This document shows positions 1 to 8,400 of a stretch of 64,000 bases of DNA, piece by piece. The number at the start of each line of letters is the position of its first letter. Within the stretch, counting starts at the first letter, position 1. The translations under genes were made by a program, and so were the position numbers. The notes under the pieces were generated by a model. The model made no database searches, was not told the DNA's origin, and saw nothing but the letters and a program-made list of their open reading frames with translations. This stretch comes from Nostoc punctiforme NIES-2108 (GTDB taxonomy: Bacteria; Cyanobacteriota; Cyanobacteriia; Cyanobacteriales; Nostocaceae): the NCBI GenBank assembly GCA_003326195.1, contig LXQE01000147.1:124001-188000 (forward strand), written 5' to 3'.

Positions 1-1
1 T

Positions 2-1006
2 ATTGTCCTCACACCCCGCACTTTCCAATGGGCTGATGTCTCTTGGGAGATTTCCGAAGCTAAGAAAACAGCACTGCAACAACAGGGCGGCTCTCAATTG
101 GTAGTGCGGCTGTATGATGTGACTGGAATAGATTTGAGTTATCAAAATCCTCAGTTTGTCCAACAGTATGAATGTGAAGAAACAGCACATGATCGCTTTG
201 TAGAAATTCCCATCAGCGATCGCGACTACATCGCTGAAATTGGCTATGTCGCTGATGGCGATGCCTACGGCGGTAAACTACACTGGTTATTCATTGCCCG
301 TTCTGCGATAGTTCGTGTTTTTAGTCCAGTGCCTACAGATTCGACGACAAAAGATCCCGTCGTTGAAAATGTACCATTAGTAAGCGAAACCGCTATTGGC
401 TTGGCAGATGTAGAAGCAGAAACTGCCCCAGAAGAGAGCAGTATTGTCCTCACACCCCGCACTCCCAAGTGGGCTTATGTCTCTTGGTACATTTCCAAAG
501 CTCAATCTGAAGCACTGCATCAACAGGGCGGTTCCCAATTAGTAGTGCGGCTTTATGATGTCACCGGCATTGATTTGAGTTATCAAAGTCCCCAACTTAT
601 CCAGCAGTATGAATCTGAAGAAGTAGCACGCGATCGCTTTGTGGCGATTCCCGTAAGCGATCGCGATTACATGGTTGAAATTGGCTATATTGCTGATGGC
701 GATGCCTACGGCGGTGAACTACGTTGGTTACTTGTAGCCCGTTCCGCTAACGTTCGGGTATTCAGTCGTCCCTACGGAGATTTCTGGTTTGTGGCTGATG
801 CTGAGTTAATTATTCACGGAGCAACTCAACCAAATACAAACGTAAACATTGGTGGACATGCTATCAAAATTAAACCCGATGGTACTTTCCACCTACGTCT
901 TCCCTTTTCAGATGGTTTAATGGACTATCTCATCACGGTAGCTGCTGATGGGGAATCCCCAAGAACTATTCATAAGAAGTTCTCTCAGGAAACTTCCGAA
1001 AGCTAA
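2..1006 (+). CDS. DUF4912 domain protein, 5' end outside the window
   Basis: The reading frame is open from the first bases of the window, so the gene is truncated at its 5' end; a TTG at position 98 is only an internal leucine codon. The visible part holds two near-identical copies of a module of about 120 residues (motifs VVRLYDVTGIDLSYQ, DRDY, EIGY.ADGDAYGG and RVFS). Each copy begins with the same IVLTPRT segment. This matches the DUF4912 family, usually several modules long and common in Nostocales. The C-terminal 70 residues form a different, beta-rich segment (ADAELIIHG...IKPDGTFHLRLP) resembling an Ig-like domain. No catalytic residues can be pointed to. The close similarity of the modules suggests recent tandem duplication. 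Molecular function is unknown. Confidence 0.85.
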   Translation: MVLTPRTFQWADVSWEISEAKKTALQQQGGSQLVVRLYDVTGIDLSYQNPQFVQQYECEETAHDRFVEIPISDRDYIAEIGYVADGDAYGGKLHWLFIARSAIVRVFSPVPTDSTTKDPVVENVPLVSETAIGLADVEAETAPEESSIVLTPRTPKWAYVSWYISKAQSEALHQQGGSQLVVRLYDVTGIDLSYQSPQLIQQYESEEVARDRFVAIPVSDRDYMVEIGYIADGDAYGGELRWLLVARSANVRVFSRPYGDFWFVADAELIIHGATQPNTNVNIGGHAIKIKPDGTFHLRLPFSDGLMDYLITVAADGESPRTIHKKFSQETSES

Positions 1007-1199
1007 TATTACGCTGAGTTTTCTCCTCTAACCCAAATGGCACTAAGAAAAGCCCAAAGGCTTGTGTCGTCTTGTTCCCAGCCTGGAGGCTGGGAATGTA
1101 TCTAAAGTGGGCTTCTGCCTCTTGTCAAGCTACTGGAGGCGGCAGCCCTTCCAGAAGGGTTCCCAGCCTAGAGGCCTACGGTGTACACACAAGTTCTTT

Positions 1200-1375
1200 T
1201 CACCCCCTCTAACTCCCCCTTGTAAAGGGGGAGAACCGGATATTTCCCCCTTTACAAGGGGGGAAACAAAATATCTAGTCCCCTCCCCAATACATACGGG
1301 GAGGGTTAGGGTGGGATAAAACCAGGTGAGTAAACTATTTCAGACTTGTGTATACACCGTAGCTTGAAAAGGGGG
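1200..1375. repeat. Interspersed GC-rich foldback repeat in the gap after the DUF4912 gene
   Basis: Blocks such as CTCCCCCTTGTAAAGGGGGAG and CCCCTTTACAAGGGG form several nested hairpins and end in CAGACTTGTGTATACACCGTA. The same arrangement recurs near 58690-58815, and a relative of it lies inside the caspase-STAND gene (8450-8665). The short open frame across 1062-1319 consists of this repeat material and is not called as a gene. The rest of 1007-1435 holds nothing else recognisable. Confidence 0.75.
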
Positions 1376-1435
1376 GACATTTACTAAATGCTAACGTCTA
1401 CAAGGTGACACAGGATTTGGAGCCTTTTTTTAACT

Positions 1436-3466
1436 ATGAAGCATAGACACAAAGTAGCTTTTAGCTTAACATCGTTGATCGGTCTTAATTTAATCTCTAG
1501 CTTAGTCGCATTTAATCAGGCGAACGCTGCACCACCGAGAACCCCAGACAAAAGTGTAAATTGCGAGATTTTAGTTGTGGGTGGTGGACTTTCTGGTGTA
1601 GCCACAGCTTACGAGGGTTTACTAGCAGGGCGAACAGTTTGTCTCACAGAAATTACAGACTGGCTGGGAGGACAAATTTCTGCTCAAGGGACATCTGCAT
1701 TAGATGAACGCCCAACTCAAAGAGCTTTGAAATTCTATTCTCGCGGCTACCTAGAATTGCGAAACCGCATTGGGCGTAAATACGGTAAGCTTAACCCCGG
1801 TGACTGCTGGGTAAGTGAATCGTGTTTTCTTCCCCACGATGCTCACACAATTTTAACCCAGATGCTTAAAGATGCCGAAAAGCAGGGCAAAGGGAAGTTG
1901 CAATGGTTTCCCAATACGGTAATTAAGGATTTGGAAATCGCTGCTGATGGCAAAATAATTAATAGTGCGATCGCAATTCAACATCAACCACCAAAAGGCG
2001 CACCACCTCTCAATACTTTTACATTATCTCAAAGTATTGAAGATGCCTATCGCTACGAAAACTCATCTCGGTTTACTAAAACTATTGTTCGTTTTATCCC
2101 CAAGGCAGCGAAAGAGGATGCTCCTAAATGGTATGTCGTAGATGCTAGCGAAACTGGAGAAATTATTGCCCTTGCTGATGTCCCTTACCGATTAGGCATT
2201 GATGCCCGTTCTTACCTAGAACCTTCTGCTTCTAGCGCTAATAATGACCCCTATTGCCCCCAAGGCTTTACCTACACCTTTGCAATGGAGGCCACTAAAG
2301 AACCGCAACCGCAGACAATGCCTGCATTTTATCCACAATATGCGCCATATTTCAGCTATGAATTAACGCGACTCGCTAACTTTGATTTAGTTTTTAGCTA
2401 TCGTCGCATTTGGAGTCCAAACAAAGGGAAACCAGCAAAATTTGGCGGTGTAAGTTTTACTGCGGCTGCACCAGGCGATATCTCCATGCAAAACTGGACT
2501 TGGGGTAACGACTACCGCCCCGGAACAGCCCAGGATAATCTAATTTACACTCGGCAACAGTTACAAGGTACTGGACAGTTAGAACCAGGGGGTTGGATGG
2601 GAGGACTGCGGACAGAAGCCCTCCGCAAGGCTGAGGAAAATGCCTTATCTTTCTATTACTGGCTGGTAGCTGGAACTACGGATTCTCAACTAGGGGATGG
2701 TGTTAAGCAGCCACAAACTAATAACCGCTTTGTTTCTGGTTTAAATTCACCAATGGGGACAGCGCATGGTTTATCAAAATATCCTTATATGCGAGAAGGA
2801 CGGCGGATTATTGGCCGCCCCAGTTGGGGACAAACCGGAGGTTTTGGTATTTGGGAAATTGATATTTCCCGCCGAGATTATAATGACGAGTATTACTCTA
2901 AGACTCTGCCAGCAGATATGTATCGTCGGCTACGAGCAGCAGTTGCAGGTTTAGAAGCAATATCAGTAATTGACGGTAAAGTTCCACCAGACAAAGCAAT
3001 GCGACGGACTCGTTCTACCGTTTTCCCCGATGCTGTGGGTATTGGTCACTACGCCATAGATTTCCATCCCTGCATGGTGAATAGTCCCCCAGAAGCCCCT
3101 GGTAACACAGAACGTCCAGGCGAAAGACGCGGTGCGGGACAAGCTTATCCCTTCCAAATTGCTTTGAGAGCAATGATTCCCCAGAAAATTGATAATTTGC
3201 TCGTAGGTGGCAAAAGTATTGCGACTAGTCATATTGCCGCTGCTGCCTATCGGGTACACTCCTTTGAATGGTCGGCTGGCGCAGCTGCGGGCACTGTTGC
3301 TAATTTTGCACTCAAAAATGCGATCGCACCTTACCAACTTGTTGATGATTTACCTAAACAAGAGCCACAACTAGAAGCACTCAAACGGCTTTTGCAACAA
3401 AATGGCAACCCTACCGCCTTCCCAGATACATCTATTTTTAACGAAAACTGGGATAATTGGAAATAA
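1436..3466 (+). CDS. Exported FAD-dependent oxidoreductase
   Basis: A 676-residue protein. An N-terminal signal peptide (basic MKHRHK, hydrophobic stretch, cleavage near NANA-AP, about residue 32) indicates export. It is followed by a dinucleotide-binding motif, VVGGGLSGV, at about residues 47-55 with the expected acidic residue after the second strand (CLTEITDWLGGQ). The C-terminal GGKSIATSHIAAAAYR segment (about residues 585-600) is the second FAD contact of this family. The sequence fits the FAD-dependent oxidoreductase family of PF12831 type. The substrate is unknown. It stands alone between repeat-rich gaps. ATG 1436 is preceded by GGAGCC about 10 bases upstream. Family assignment is firm; function beyond redox chemistry is not. 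Confidence 0.85.
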   Translation: MKHRHKVAFSLTSLIGLNLISSLVAFNQANAAPPRTPDKSVNCEILVVGGGLSGVATAYEGLLAGRTVCLTEITDWLGGQISAQGTSALDERPTQRALKFYSRGYLELRNRIGRKYGKLNPGDCWVSESCFLPHDAHTILTQMLKDAEKQGKGKLQWFPNTVIKDLEIAADGKIINSAIAIQHQPPKGAPPLNTFTLSQSIEDAYRYENSSRFTKTIVRFIPKAAKEDAPKWYVVDASETGEIIALADVPYRLGIDARSYLEPSASSANNDPYCPQGFTYTFAMEATKEPQPQTMPAFYPQYAPYFSYELTRLANFDLVFSYRRIWSPNKGKPAKFGGVSFTAAAPGDISMQNWTWGNDYRPGTAQDNLIYTRQQLQGTGQLEPGGWMGGLRTEALRKAEENALSFYYWLVAGTTDSQLGDGVKQPQTNNRFVSGLNSPMGTAHGLSKYPYMREGRRIIGRPSWGQTGGFGIWEIDISRRDYNDEYYSKTLPADMYRRLRAAVAGLEAISVIDGKVPPDKAMRRTRSTVFPDAVGIGHYAIDFHPCMVNSPPEAPGNTERPGERRGAGQAYPFQIALRAMIPQKIDNLLVGGKSIATSHIAAAAYRVHSFEWSAGAAAGTVANFALKNAIAPYQLVDDLPKQEPQLEALKRLLQQNGNPTAFPDTSIFNENWDNWK

Positions 3467-3468
3467 TT

Positions 3469-3830
3469 TGTCATTTGTCATTTGTCATTTGTCATTGGTC
3501 ATTGGTCATTGGTCATTTGTTATTTGCCCTGAGCGCAGTCGTACCCCTCCGGGGAAGCAAGCTACGCGTAGCGTCCCGTAGGGAAGGGAGTCATTGGCGC
3601 AGCCTCAATACGGTTTGGTTAAGCTCCCCCCGCCTACGGCGACCCCCTTAAAAAAGGGGTAAATAGGAGGAAAAGCCCCCCTTTTTAAGGGGGGTTGGGG
3701 GGATCTCCGAAAGCCAAATATACTAACCGAAACGTATTGGGCGCAGCCTCTCGTAGACAAGTATTGGTCATTGGTTAAGGACAAATGACAACGGACACAT
3801 GACAAAGGACAAATGACAAATGACAACTAA
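3469..3830. repeat. Heptanucleotide repeats bracketing a foldback element
   Basis: The left end (about 3469-3528) is a run of tandem heptamers GTCATTT/GTCATTG. The right end (about 3775-3826) carries the reverse complement (AAATGAC, CAATGAC) in the same 7-base period. Between them lie an inverted pair (AATACGGTTTGGTTAA near 3608 against TTAACCGAAACGTATT-type sequence near 3722) and a hairpin block of CCCCTT/AAGGGG runs. No credible gene is present. The layout is a large palindrome built from repeats. Confidence 0.75.
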
Positions 3831-3895
3831 ACTAAGTTACTTATAGTGTAGTAGTGTAGTTTTGTAAAATTATCTTGACTAATTGGTTTATGATT

Positions 3896-4216
3896 ATGAC
3901 ACTTTCAGCAGATGTTTTCGGGATGTCCACAGCACCAACTATAGCTCCTGAACGGTCTAATCAAGTTATCCGTAAGACTTATCCGAATTACAAAGTGATT
4001 GTATTAAACGATGACTTTAATACATTCCAACACGTGTGTGAATGTTTAATGAAATATATTCCGGGGATGAGTGGCGATCGCGCGTGGGATTTGACTAATC
4101 AGGTACACTATGAAGGTCAAGCGATCGTCTGGGTCGGGCCCCAAGAACCTGCGGAACTCTATCACCAGCAACTGCGCCGAGCAGGTTTGACAATGGCACC
4201 TCTAGAAGCAGCTTAA
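3896..4216 (+). CDS. clpS: ATP-dependent Clp protease adaptor ClpS
   Basis: ClpS binds N-degron substrates and delivers them to ClpC/ClpA-ClpP in the cytoplasm. The core is canonical: YPNYKVIVLNDDFNTFQHV (including the NDD motif), followed by MKYIPGM, a helix ending in the VHYEGQAIVW segment, and EPAELYHQQLRRAGLTMAPLE, as in cyanobacterial ClpS. The length is about 107 residues. The frame is open further upstream (TTG 3875, ATG 3890); ATG 3896 or ATG 3923 (MSTAP) are equally possible because the N-terminal tail is variable in this family and no clear ribosome binding site is seen. The DUF2103 gene follows 11 bases downstream, a pairing I believe is common in cyanobacteria. Confidence 0.95.
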   Translation: MTLSADVFGMSTAPTIAPERSNQVIRKTYPNYKVIVLNDDFNTFQHVCECLMKYIPGMSGDRAWDLTNQVHYEGQAIVWVGPQEPAELYHQQLRRAGLTMAPLEAA

Positions 4217-4227
4217 CCTTAATTATT

Positions 4228-4572
4228 ATGGGCAAACCCTCCGTAGATCCCCTCCGCGCGGCTTCTCTACGAGACGCTACGCGAACACAAAAAGCTGCCA
4301 GACTGGTTTGGAATCACTCAACACACCTTTCTGGTCTTATCCCCATTTTAGAACGTCTTTGTCAACAGGATGGTATCCAAACTGTGACGCCGGGAGTGAT
4401 TGGGCGATCGAAGGGTCATTGTCCAAAAATGCAACTACGCGTCTCAGTACCCATTCGGGGCGGCTATAAAGTCATTGCACGGCAGGGAAAAACGGTACAA
4501 GAGGTCTTTATTTTAACGACTTTACCCCAGGATCAACTAGAAACTGCATTAGCGATCGCCATGAGATGTTGA
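4228..4572 (+). CDS. DUF2103 protein with a repeat-derived N-terminal insertion
   Basis: A 114-residue predicted metal-binding protein. Residues about 22-114 (ARLVWNHSTHLSGLIPIL...VTPGVIGRSKGHCPKMQLRVSVP...) match DUF2103, with conserved His and Cys residues that could bind metal. Between the initial MGKPS and this core lies an Arg-rich segment (VDPLRAASLRDATRT). It is encoded exactly by an interspersed repeat (bases 4241-4286, core GAGACGCTACGCGAAC) that is also found outside genes. The gene starts 11 bases after clpS and is probably cotranscribed with it. The function is not established. Confidence 0.85.
   Translation: MGKPSVDPLRAASLRDATRTQKAARLVWNHSTHLSGLIPILERLCQQDGIQTVTPGVIGRSKGHCPKMQLRVSVPIRGGYKVIARQGKTVQEVFILTTLPQDQLETALAIAMRC
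4241..4286. repeat. Palindromic repeat inside the start of the DUF2103 gene
   Basis: The sequence contains CTCCGCGCGG and GAGACGCTACGCGAAC, hallmarks of a GC-rich interspersed repeat. A close relative (GGAGACGCTGCGCGAAC) occurs twice in the sulfatase gene at 19662-19696. Here it is read in frame without a stop, adding about 15 residues. Confidence 0.7.
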
Positions 4573-4609
4573 GTGCTGAGTGCTGAGTTGGGAATCTCAC
4601 TTTTTTACC

Positions 4610-4678
4610 CCATGCCCAATGCCCCATGCCCAATGCCCCATGCCCAATCCCCAATGCCCCATGCCCCATGCCCAATAA
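4610..4678. repeat. Tandem heptanucleotide repeat (ATGCCCC/ATGCCCA)
   Basis: About nine to ten consecutive 7-base units of ATGCCCC or ATGCCCA type, with one variant (ATCCCCA). This is the short tandem repeat class typical of heterocystous cyanobacteria. A second short run lies at 17276-17297. It abuts the end of the convergent membrane-protein frame at 4679. Confidence 0.85.
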
Positions 4679-4999
4679 CTATTCCTCAACCCGATGTACT
4701 GCAAATTTGTGTAGCGGTAGACTAACGATACAAGAAAAAGTTAAGAAATATGACAAAGCTGTAGTTATTTTCAAAGTCATGACTACAGATTCCCAGCCGG
4801 GTAAAACTATTTTTTCGATGCCAAAAGCTACACAGTAAACTAGCCAGTAACTAAAGCTCATTCTAAATAGAATTCGCTCTGTTTCTTCCATCTCATTTGT
4901 TTGCTGCTTACCATTCCACAGTAACAACAGCCCAATAATGCAAGCGACAAAGGAAACAGCAACTACAGATTCGTGACAAAATATATTTAACGAATGCAT
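4679..4999 (-). CDS. Small hypothetical membrane protein
   Basis: A 106-residue frame with three hydrophobic stretches: residues about 10-29 (VVAVSFVACIIGLLLLW), 46-66 (MSFSYWLVYCVAFGIEKIVL) and 72-95 (VVMTLKITTALSYFLTFSCIVSL). A short charged loop (NGKQQTNEMEETER) lies between the first two. ATG 4999 has AGGA 11 bases upstream. No family is recognised. The hydrophobic pattern and charge distribution argue for a real three-helix membrane protein, but no neighbour or motif confirms it. Confidence 0.5.
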   Translation of the reverse strand: MHSLNIFCHESVVAVSFVACIIGLLLLWNGKQQTNEMEETERILFRMSFSYWLVYCVAFGIEKIVLPGWESVVMTLKITTALSYFLTFSCIVSLPLHKFAVHRVEE

Positions 5000-5089
5000 T
5001 TGTGTTTATTCCTACATTTTTTCAGTTGAAACTCAGTCTAAAGGAATATTCCTTGCAGAGATACAAATTATTTACAAACCTCAATAGAT

Positions 5090-5395
5090 TCAATAGTGCT
5101 GAGTGAACAATCTCACTTGCAACTCAGCACTCGTAACTCCATTAATCTTCAAGGCTAGTTGCCAAAATTCAAGCGTTTGCAACAATTGCTTGATTATGTA
5201 TAAGAAAGGCTTAAGTATTTCCAAGAAATGTATAAGCAGTTGCTGCAAATGTTTAATACTTTGCAACAATTGCTTGATTATGTATAAGAAAGGCTTAAGT
5301 ATTTCCAAGAAATGTATAAGCAGTTGCTGCAAATGTTTAATACTTTGCAACAATTGCTTCTTCATGTATAAGAAAGGTTTAAATGATTGCAGCAA
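5090..5395 (-). CDS. Possible leucine-rich heptad-repeat small protein (doubtful)
   Basis: A 101-residue frame lying 95 bases after the stop of the caspase-STAND-WD40 gene on the same strand. The 84-bp repeat translates into a 28-residue unit of four heptads (LLQSIKH LQQLLIH FLEILKP FLYIIKQ), rich in Leu and Ile at the first, second, fourth and fifth positions, which could form amphipathic helices. The opposite strand is open too, with a much less plausible Cys-rich product, so openness alone is weak evidence. No family is recognised. It may be a minisatellite with no product. Confidence 0.25.
   Translation of the reverse strand: MLQSFKPFLYMKKQLLQSIKHLQQLLIHFLEILKPFLYIIKQLLQSIKHLQQLLIHFLEILKPFLYIIKQLLQTLEFWQLALKINGVTSAELQVRLFTQHY
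5176..5385. repeat. 84-bp tandem repeat, about 2.5 copies
   Basis: The unit beginning TTTGCAACAATTGCTT recurs at 5176, 5260 and 5344, exactly 84 bases apart. The first two copies are identical by eye; the third is partial and diverges after AAAGGTTTAAATG. Because 84 is a multiple of three, frames stay open on both strands. Inside the unit, 21-base heptad-like sub-periods can be seen on the minus strand. Confidence 0.9.
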
Positions 5396-5490
5396 TTGTT
5401 GTAATGAACTTATGAGTTCATCTTACTTAAAATATTTTGATTTTTTAAGTAAAATTACACATTAGCAGTAATTGATTTCTGGCTGCAAAG

Positions 5491-8400
5491 CTAATTGCTT
5501 TTAGTATCAATGCCATCACAGAGGGTGCGATCGCGATCGCTCACATTGGGATTTGATTGTAAATAACCACGTAGCCTAGCGCAACTGTAGACAATTAAAT
5601 CCTCTAAGTCATCTGGGTAAGCATTCCAGAGTTTGACGCTCTTGTCTGCACTAGCAGAAGCGATGGTTTTGCCATCGGGGCTAAATGCTACGCTATTGAC
5701 CGATAAACTATGCCCCTTGAGGGTGGTGATTTCTTTACCTGTAGTGGCATCCCAGAGTTTGACGGTGTTGTCTGCACTAGCAGAAGCGATGGTTTGGCTA
5801 TCGGGGCTAAATGCTACGCTATTGACCGCAGAGCTATGCCCGCTGAGGGTGGAGATGGGTTTACCTGTAGTGGCATCCCAGAGTTTGACGGTGTTGTCTG
5901 CACTAGCAGAAGCAATGGTCTTGCTATCGGGGCTAAATGCTACGCTAATGACCGCAGAGCTATGCCCATTGAAGGTGGAGATGGGTTTACCTGTAGCCGC
6001 ATCCCAGAGTTTAACGCTCTTGTCACCACTAGCAGAAGCGATGGTCTTGCCATCGTGGCTAAATGCTACGCTATAGACCGCAGAGCTATGCCCGTTGAAA
6101 GTAGAGATGGGTTTACCTGTAGCCGCAGTCCAGAGTTTGACGCTCTTGTCACCACTAGCAGAAGCGATGGTCTTGCCATCGGGGCTAAATGCTACGCTAA
6201 TAACCACAGAGCTATGCCCGTTGAAGGTGGTGATTTCTTTACCTGTAGTAGCATCCCAGAGTTTGACGGTGTTGTCCGCACTAGCAGAAGCGATGGTCTT
6301 GCCATCGGGGCTAAATGCTACGCTATCGACCGCAGAGCTATGCCCGTTGAAGGTGGTGATTTCTTTACCTGTAGCCGCGTCCCAAAGTTTCACGGTGTTG
6401 TCCGCACTAGCAGAAGCAATGGTCTGGTCATCGGGGCTAAATGCTACGCTAATGACCGCAGAGCTATGCCCATTGAGGGTGGAGATGGGTTTACCTGTAG
6501 CCGCATCCCAGATTTTGACGCTCTTGTCACCACTAGCAGAAGCAATGGTCTTGCCATCGTGGCTAAATGCTACGCTAATGACCGCAGAGTTATGCCCATT
6601 GAGGGTGGAGATGGGTTTACCTGTAGCTGCATCCCAGAGTTTGACGCTCTTGTCATAACTAGCAGAAGCGATGGTCTTGCCATCGGGGCTAAATGCTACG
6701 CTATAGACTGTAGAGCTATGCCCGTTGAAAGTGGAGATGGGTTTACCTGTAGCTGCATCCCAGAGTTTGACGCTCTTGTCACCACTAGCAGAAGCGATGG
6801 TTTTGCCATCGGGGCTAAATGCTACGCTATAGACCGCAGAGCTATGCCTGTTGAGCGTGGAGATGGGTTTACCTGTAGCCGCATCCCAGAGTTTGACGGT
6901 GTTGTCCGCACTAGCAGAAGCGATGGTCTTGCCATTGGGGCTAAATGCTACGTTAATGACCCCATCGCTATGCCCATTGAGGGTAGAGATGGGTTTACCT
7001 GTAGCCGCATCCCAGAGTTTGACGGTGTTGTCCGCACTAGCAGAAGCGATGGTCTTGCCATCGTGGCTAAATGCTACGCTAATGACTCCATCGCTATGCC
7101 CTTCCAAGCGGTTTCGCTCCTGAATATTGTAAATTGCTCGCTTAAGTGCCACTACAGCTTGCTGGTTAGCTGTTTGTTCTAAATTGGCATCCTTAAGTGG
7201 TCTACCTGAAGTTTGTCTACCTGACTGTAGAGCTGCAACCGCAGCCTCAAGTTGCCTATTAGAAAGTAAGGAAGTTTCAGAGTTTTGAGCCAGAACAATA
7301 GCACTTTGTTGTGCTACTTCCTTGGTTTTGTTTTGGGCATCATACCATTGATAACCCGCAAAGATAGCTACTCCAGTTAACCCAACACTAAATATGGTGA
7401 CAACTCGATTTTGCCGCCGTGCTGCTGCTAACTTTTCTTGTTGGCGTTCTTTCTCTTCTCGCTCAAGCCTATTTCGCAGTTGTTGACTCTCCTGAATGTA
7501 CTCCTCGGCTACCCCATTCAGCATTTGCCAATCGCTGAATCTAGCTAAATATGCTTCTGCTACTGCTAATCTGTCATCTTTTCTGAGAAACCCTGGCTTT
7601 TTCTCATTCCTCTTCCATTCTTCCGCTTCCGCTTCAATCTGTCGCTCAATGACTATTCCCAACTTATATTCCTCTTTCCACTCCCGCAACATCTGCCAAT
7701 GGCGGATTAAGGCTTCGTGGACAACATCTAAAATTACATCCTGAGAATTCGGCTCATCCGTCTTTGTAATTAATCGTGCATCTTTATCGGCTAACTTCTC
7801 GCTCACCTGTTGCAAAAGTTCCAAAGAATGATGAGAATTAAGCAACTCGCGTAAACGCACGCGCCGCCTGACATCTGTGGTTTCTCCCATTTGCGTCAAT
7901 TCCAGAAAAATCCGCCGCGCCACAGTTTTTTCTGTTGGTGAAAGACTTTCGTAAACTGCATCAGCGCGTTTTTGTAGCGTTCCTTCCACCCCACCTAAAT
8001 CCTCATAAGTTTTCAGGCTGAGAACCTCATCGCCTTGATTTCTCGACTCACGCCACAACTCAGTTAAGGTATATTGCAGCAACGGCAAACTTCCGGGGTA
8101 ATCCTCAACATCATTAATTAGTTGCTGTTTTAACCTTCCCTCTATGCCTAATCCTACCCAATCAGCCGGTTTAGTAATCGCTTCTTCAATTTCCTCACGG
8201 CTTAAGTGTTCGATGTTGATGTAAGGTTTATTAATTCTGCTGGCAAATTCGGGATATTCTCGCCATCTCCCCCGAAAATCCGATCGCATCCCAATGAAAA
8301 TATAGAGGTTATCTGTACAGTCAATTAATTCCCGCAAACAGTCAAAGAATTCTTGGCGCTGGCTGTCATCGCACATAGTAAAGCATTCTTCAAACTGGTC

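Noticed and set aside
1062..1319. 85-codon frame after the DUF4912 gene
   Set aside because: It consists of interspersed repeat sequence found elsewhere in the window and lacks a protein-like composition.
4610..4678. Short tandem repeats resembling a CRISPR or microsatellite gene
   Set aside because: Seven-base units without spacers belong to the known heptanucleotide repeat class.
5626..7137. Regular direct repeats that might suggest a CRISPR array
   Set aside because: The 126-base period encodes WD40 blades with no unique spacers.
5710..7182. Long plus-strand frames opposite the WD40 repeats (up to 490 codons)
   Set aside because: They are shadows of the 126-base WD40 repeat on the minus strand; repeat periodicity keeps frames open, and the products show no plausible fold.
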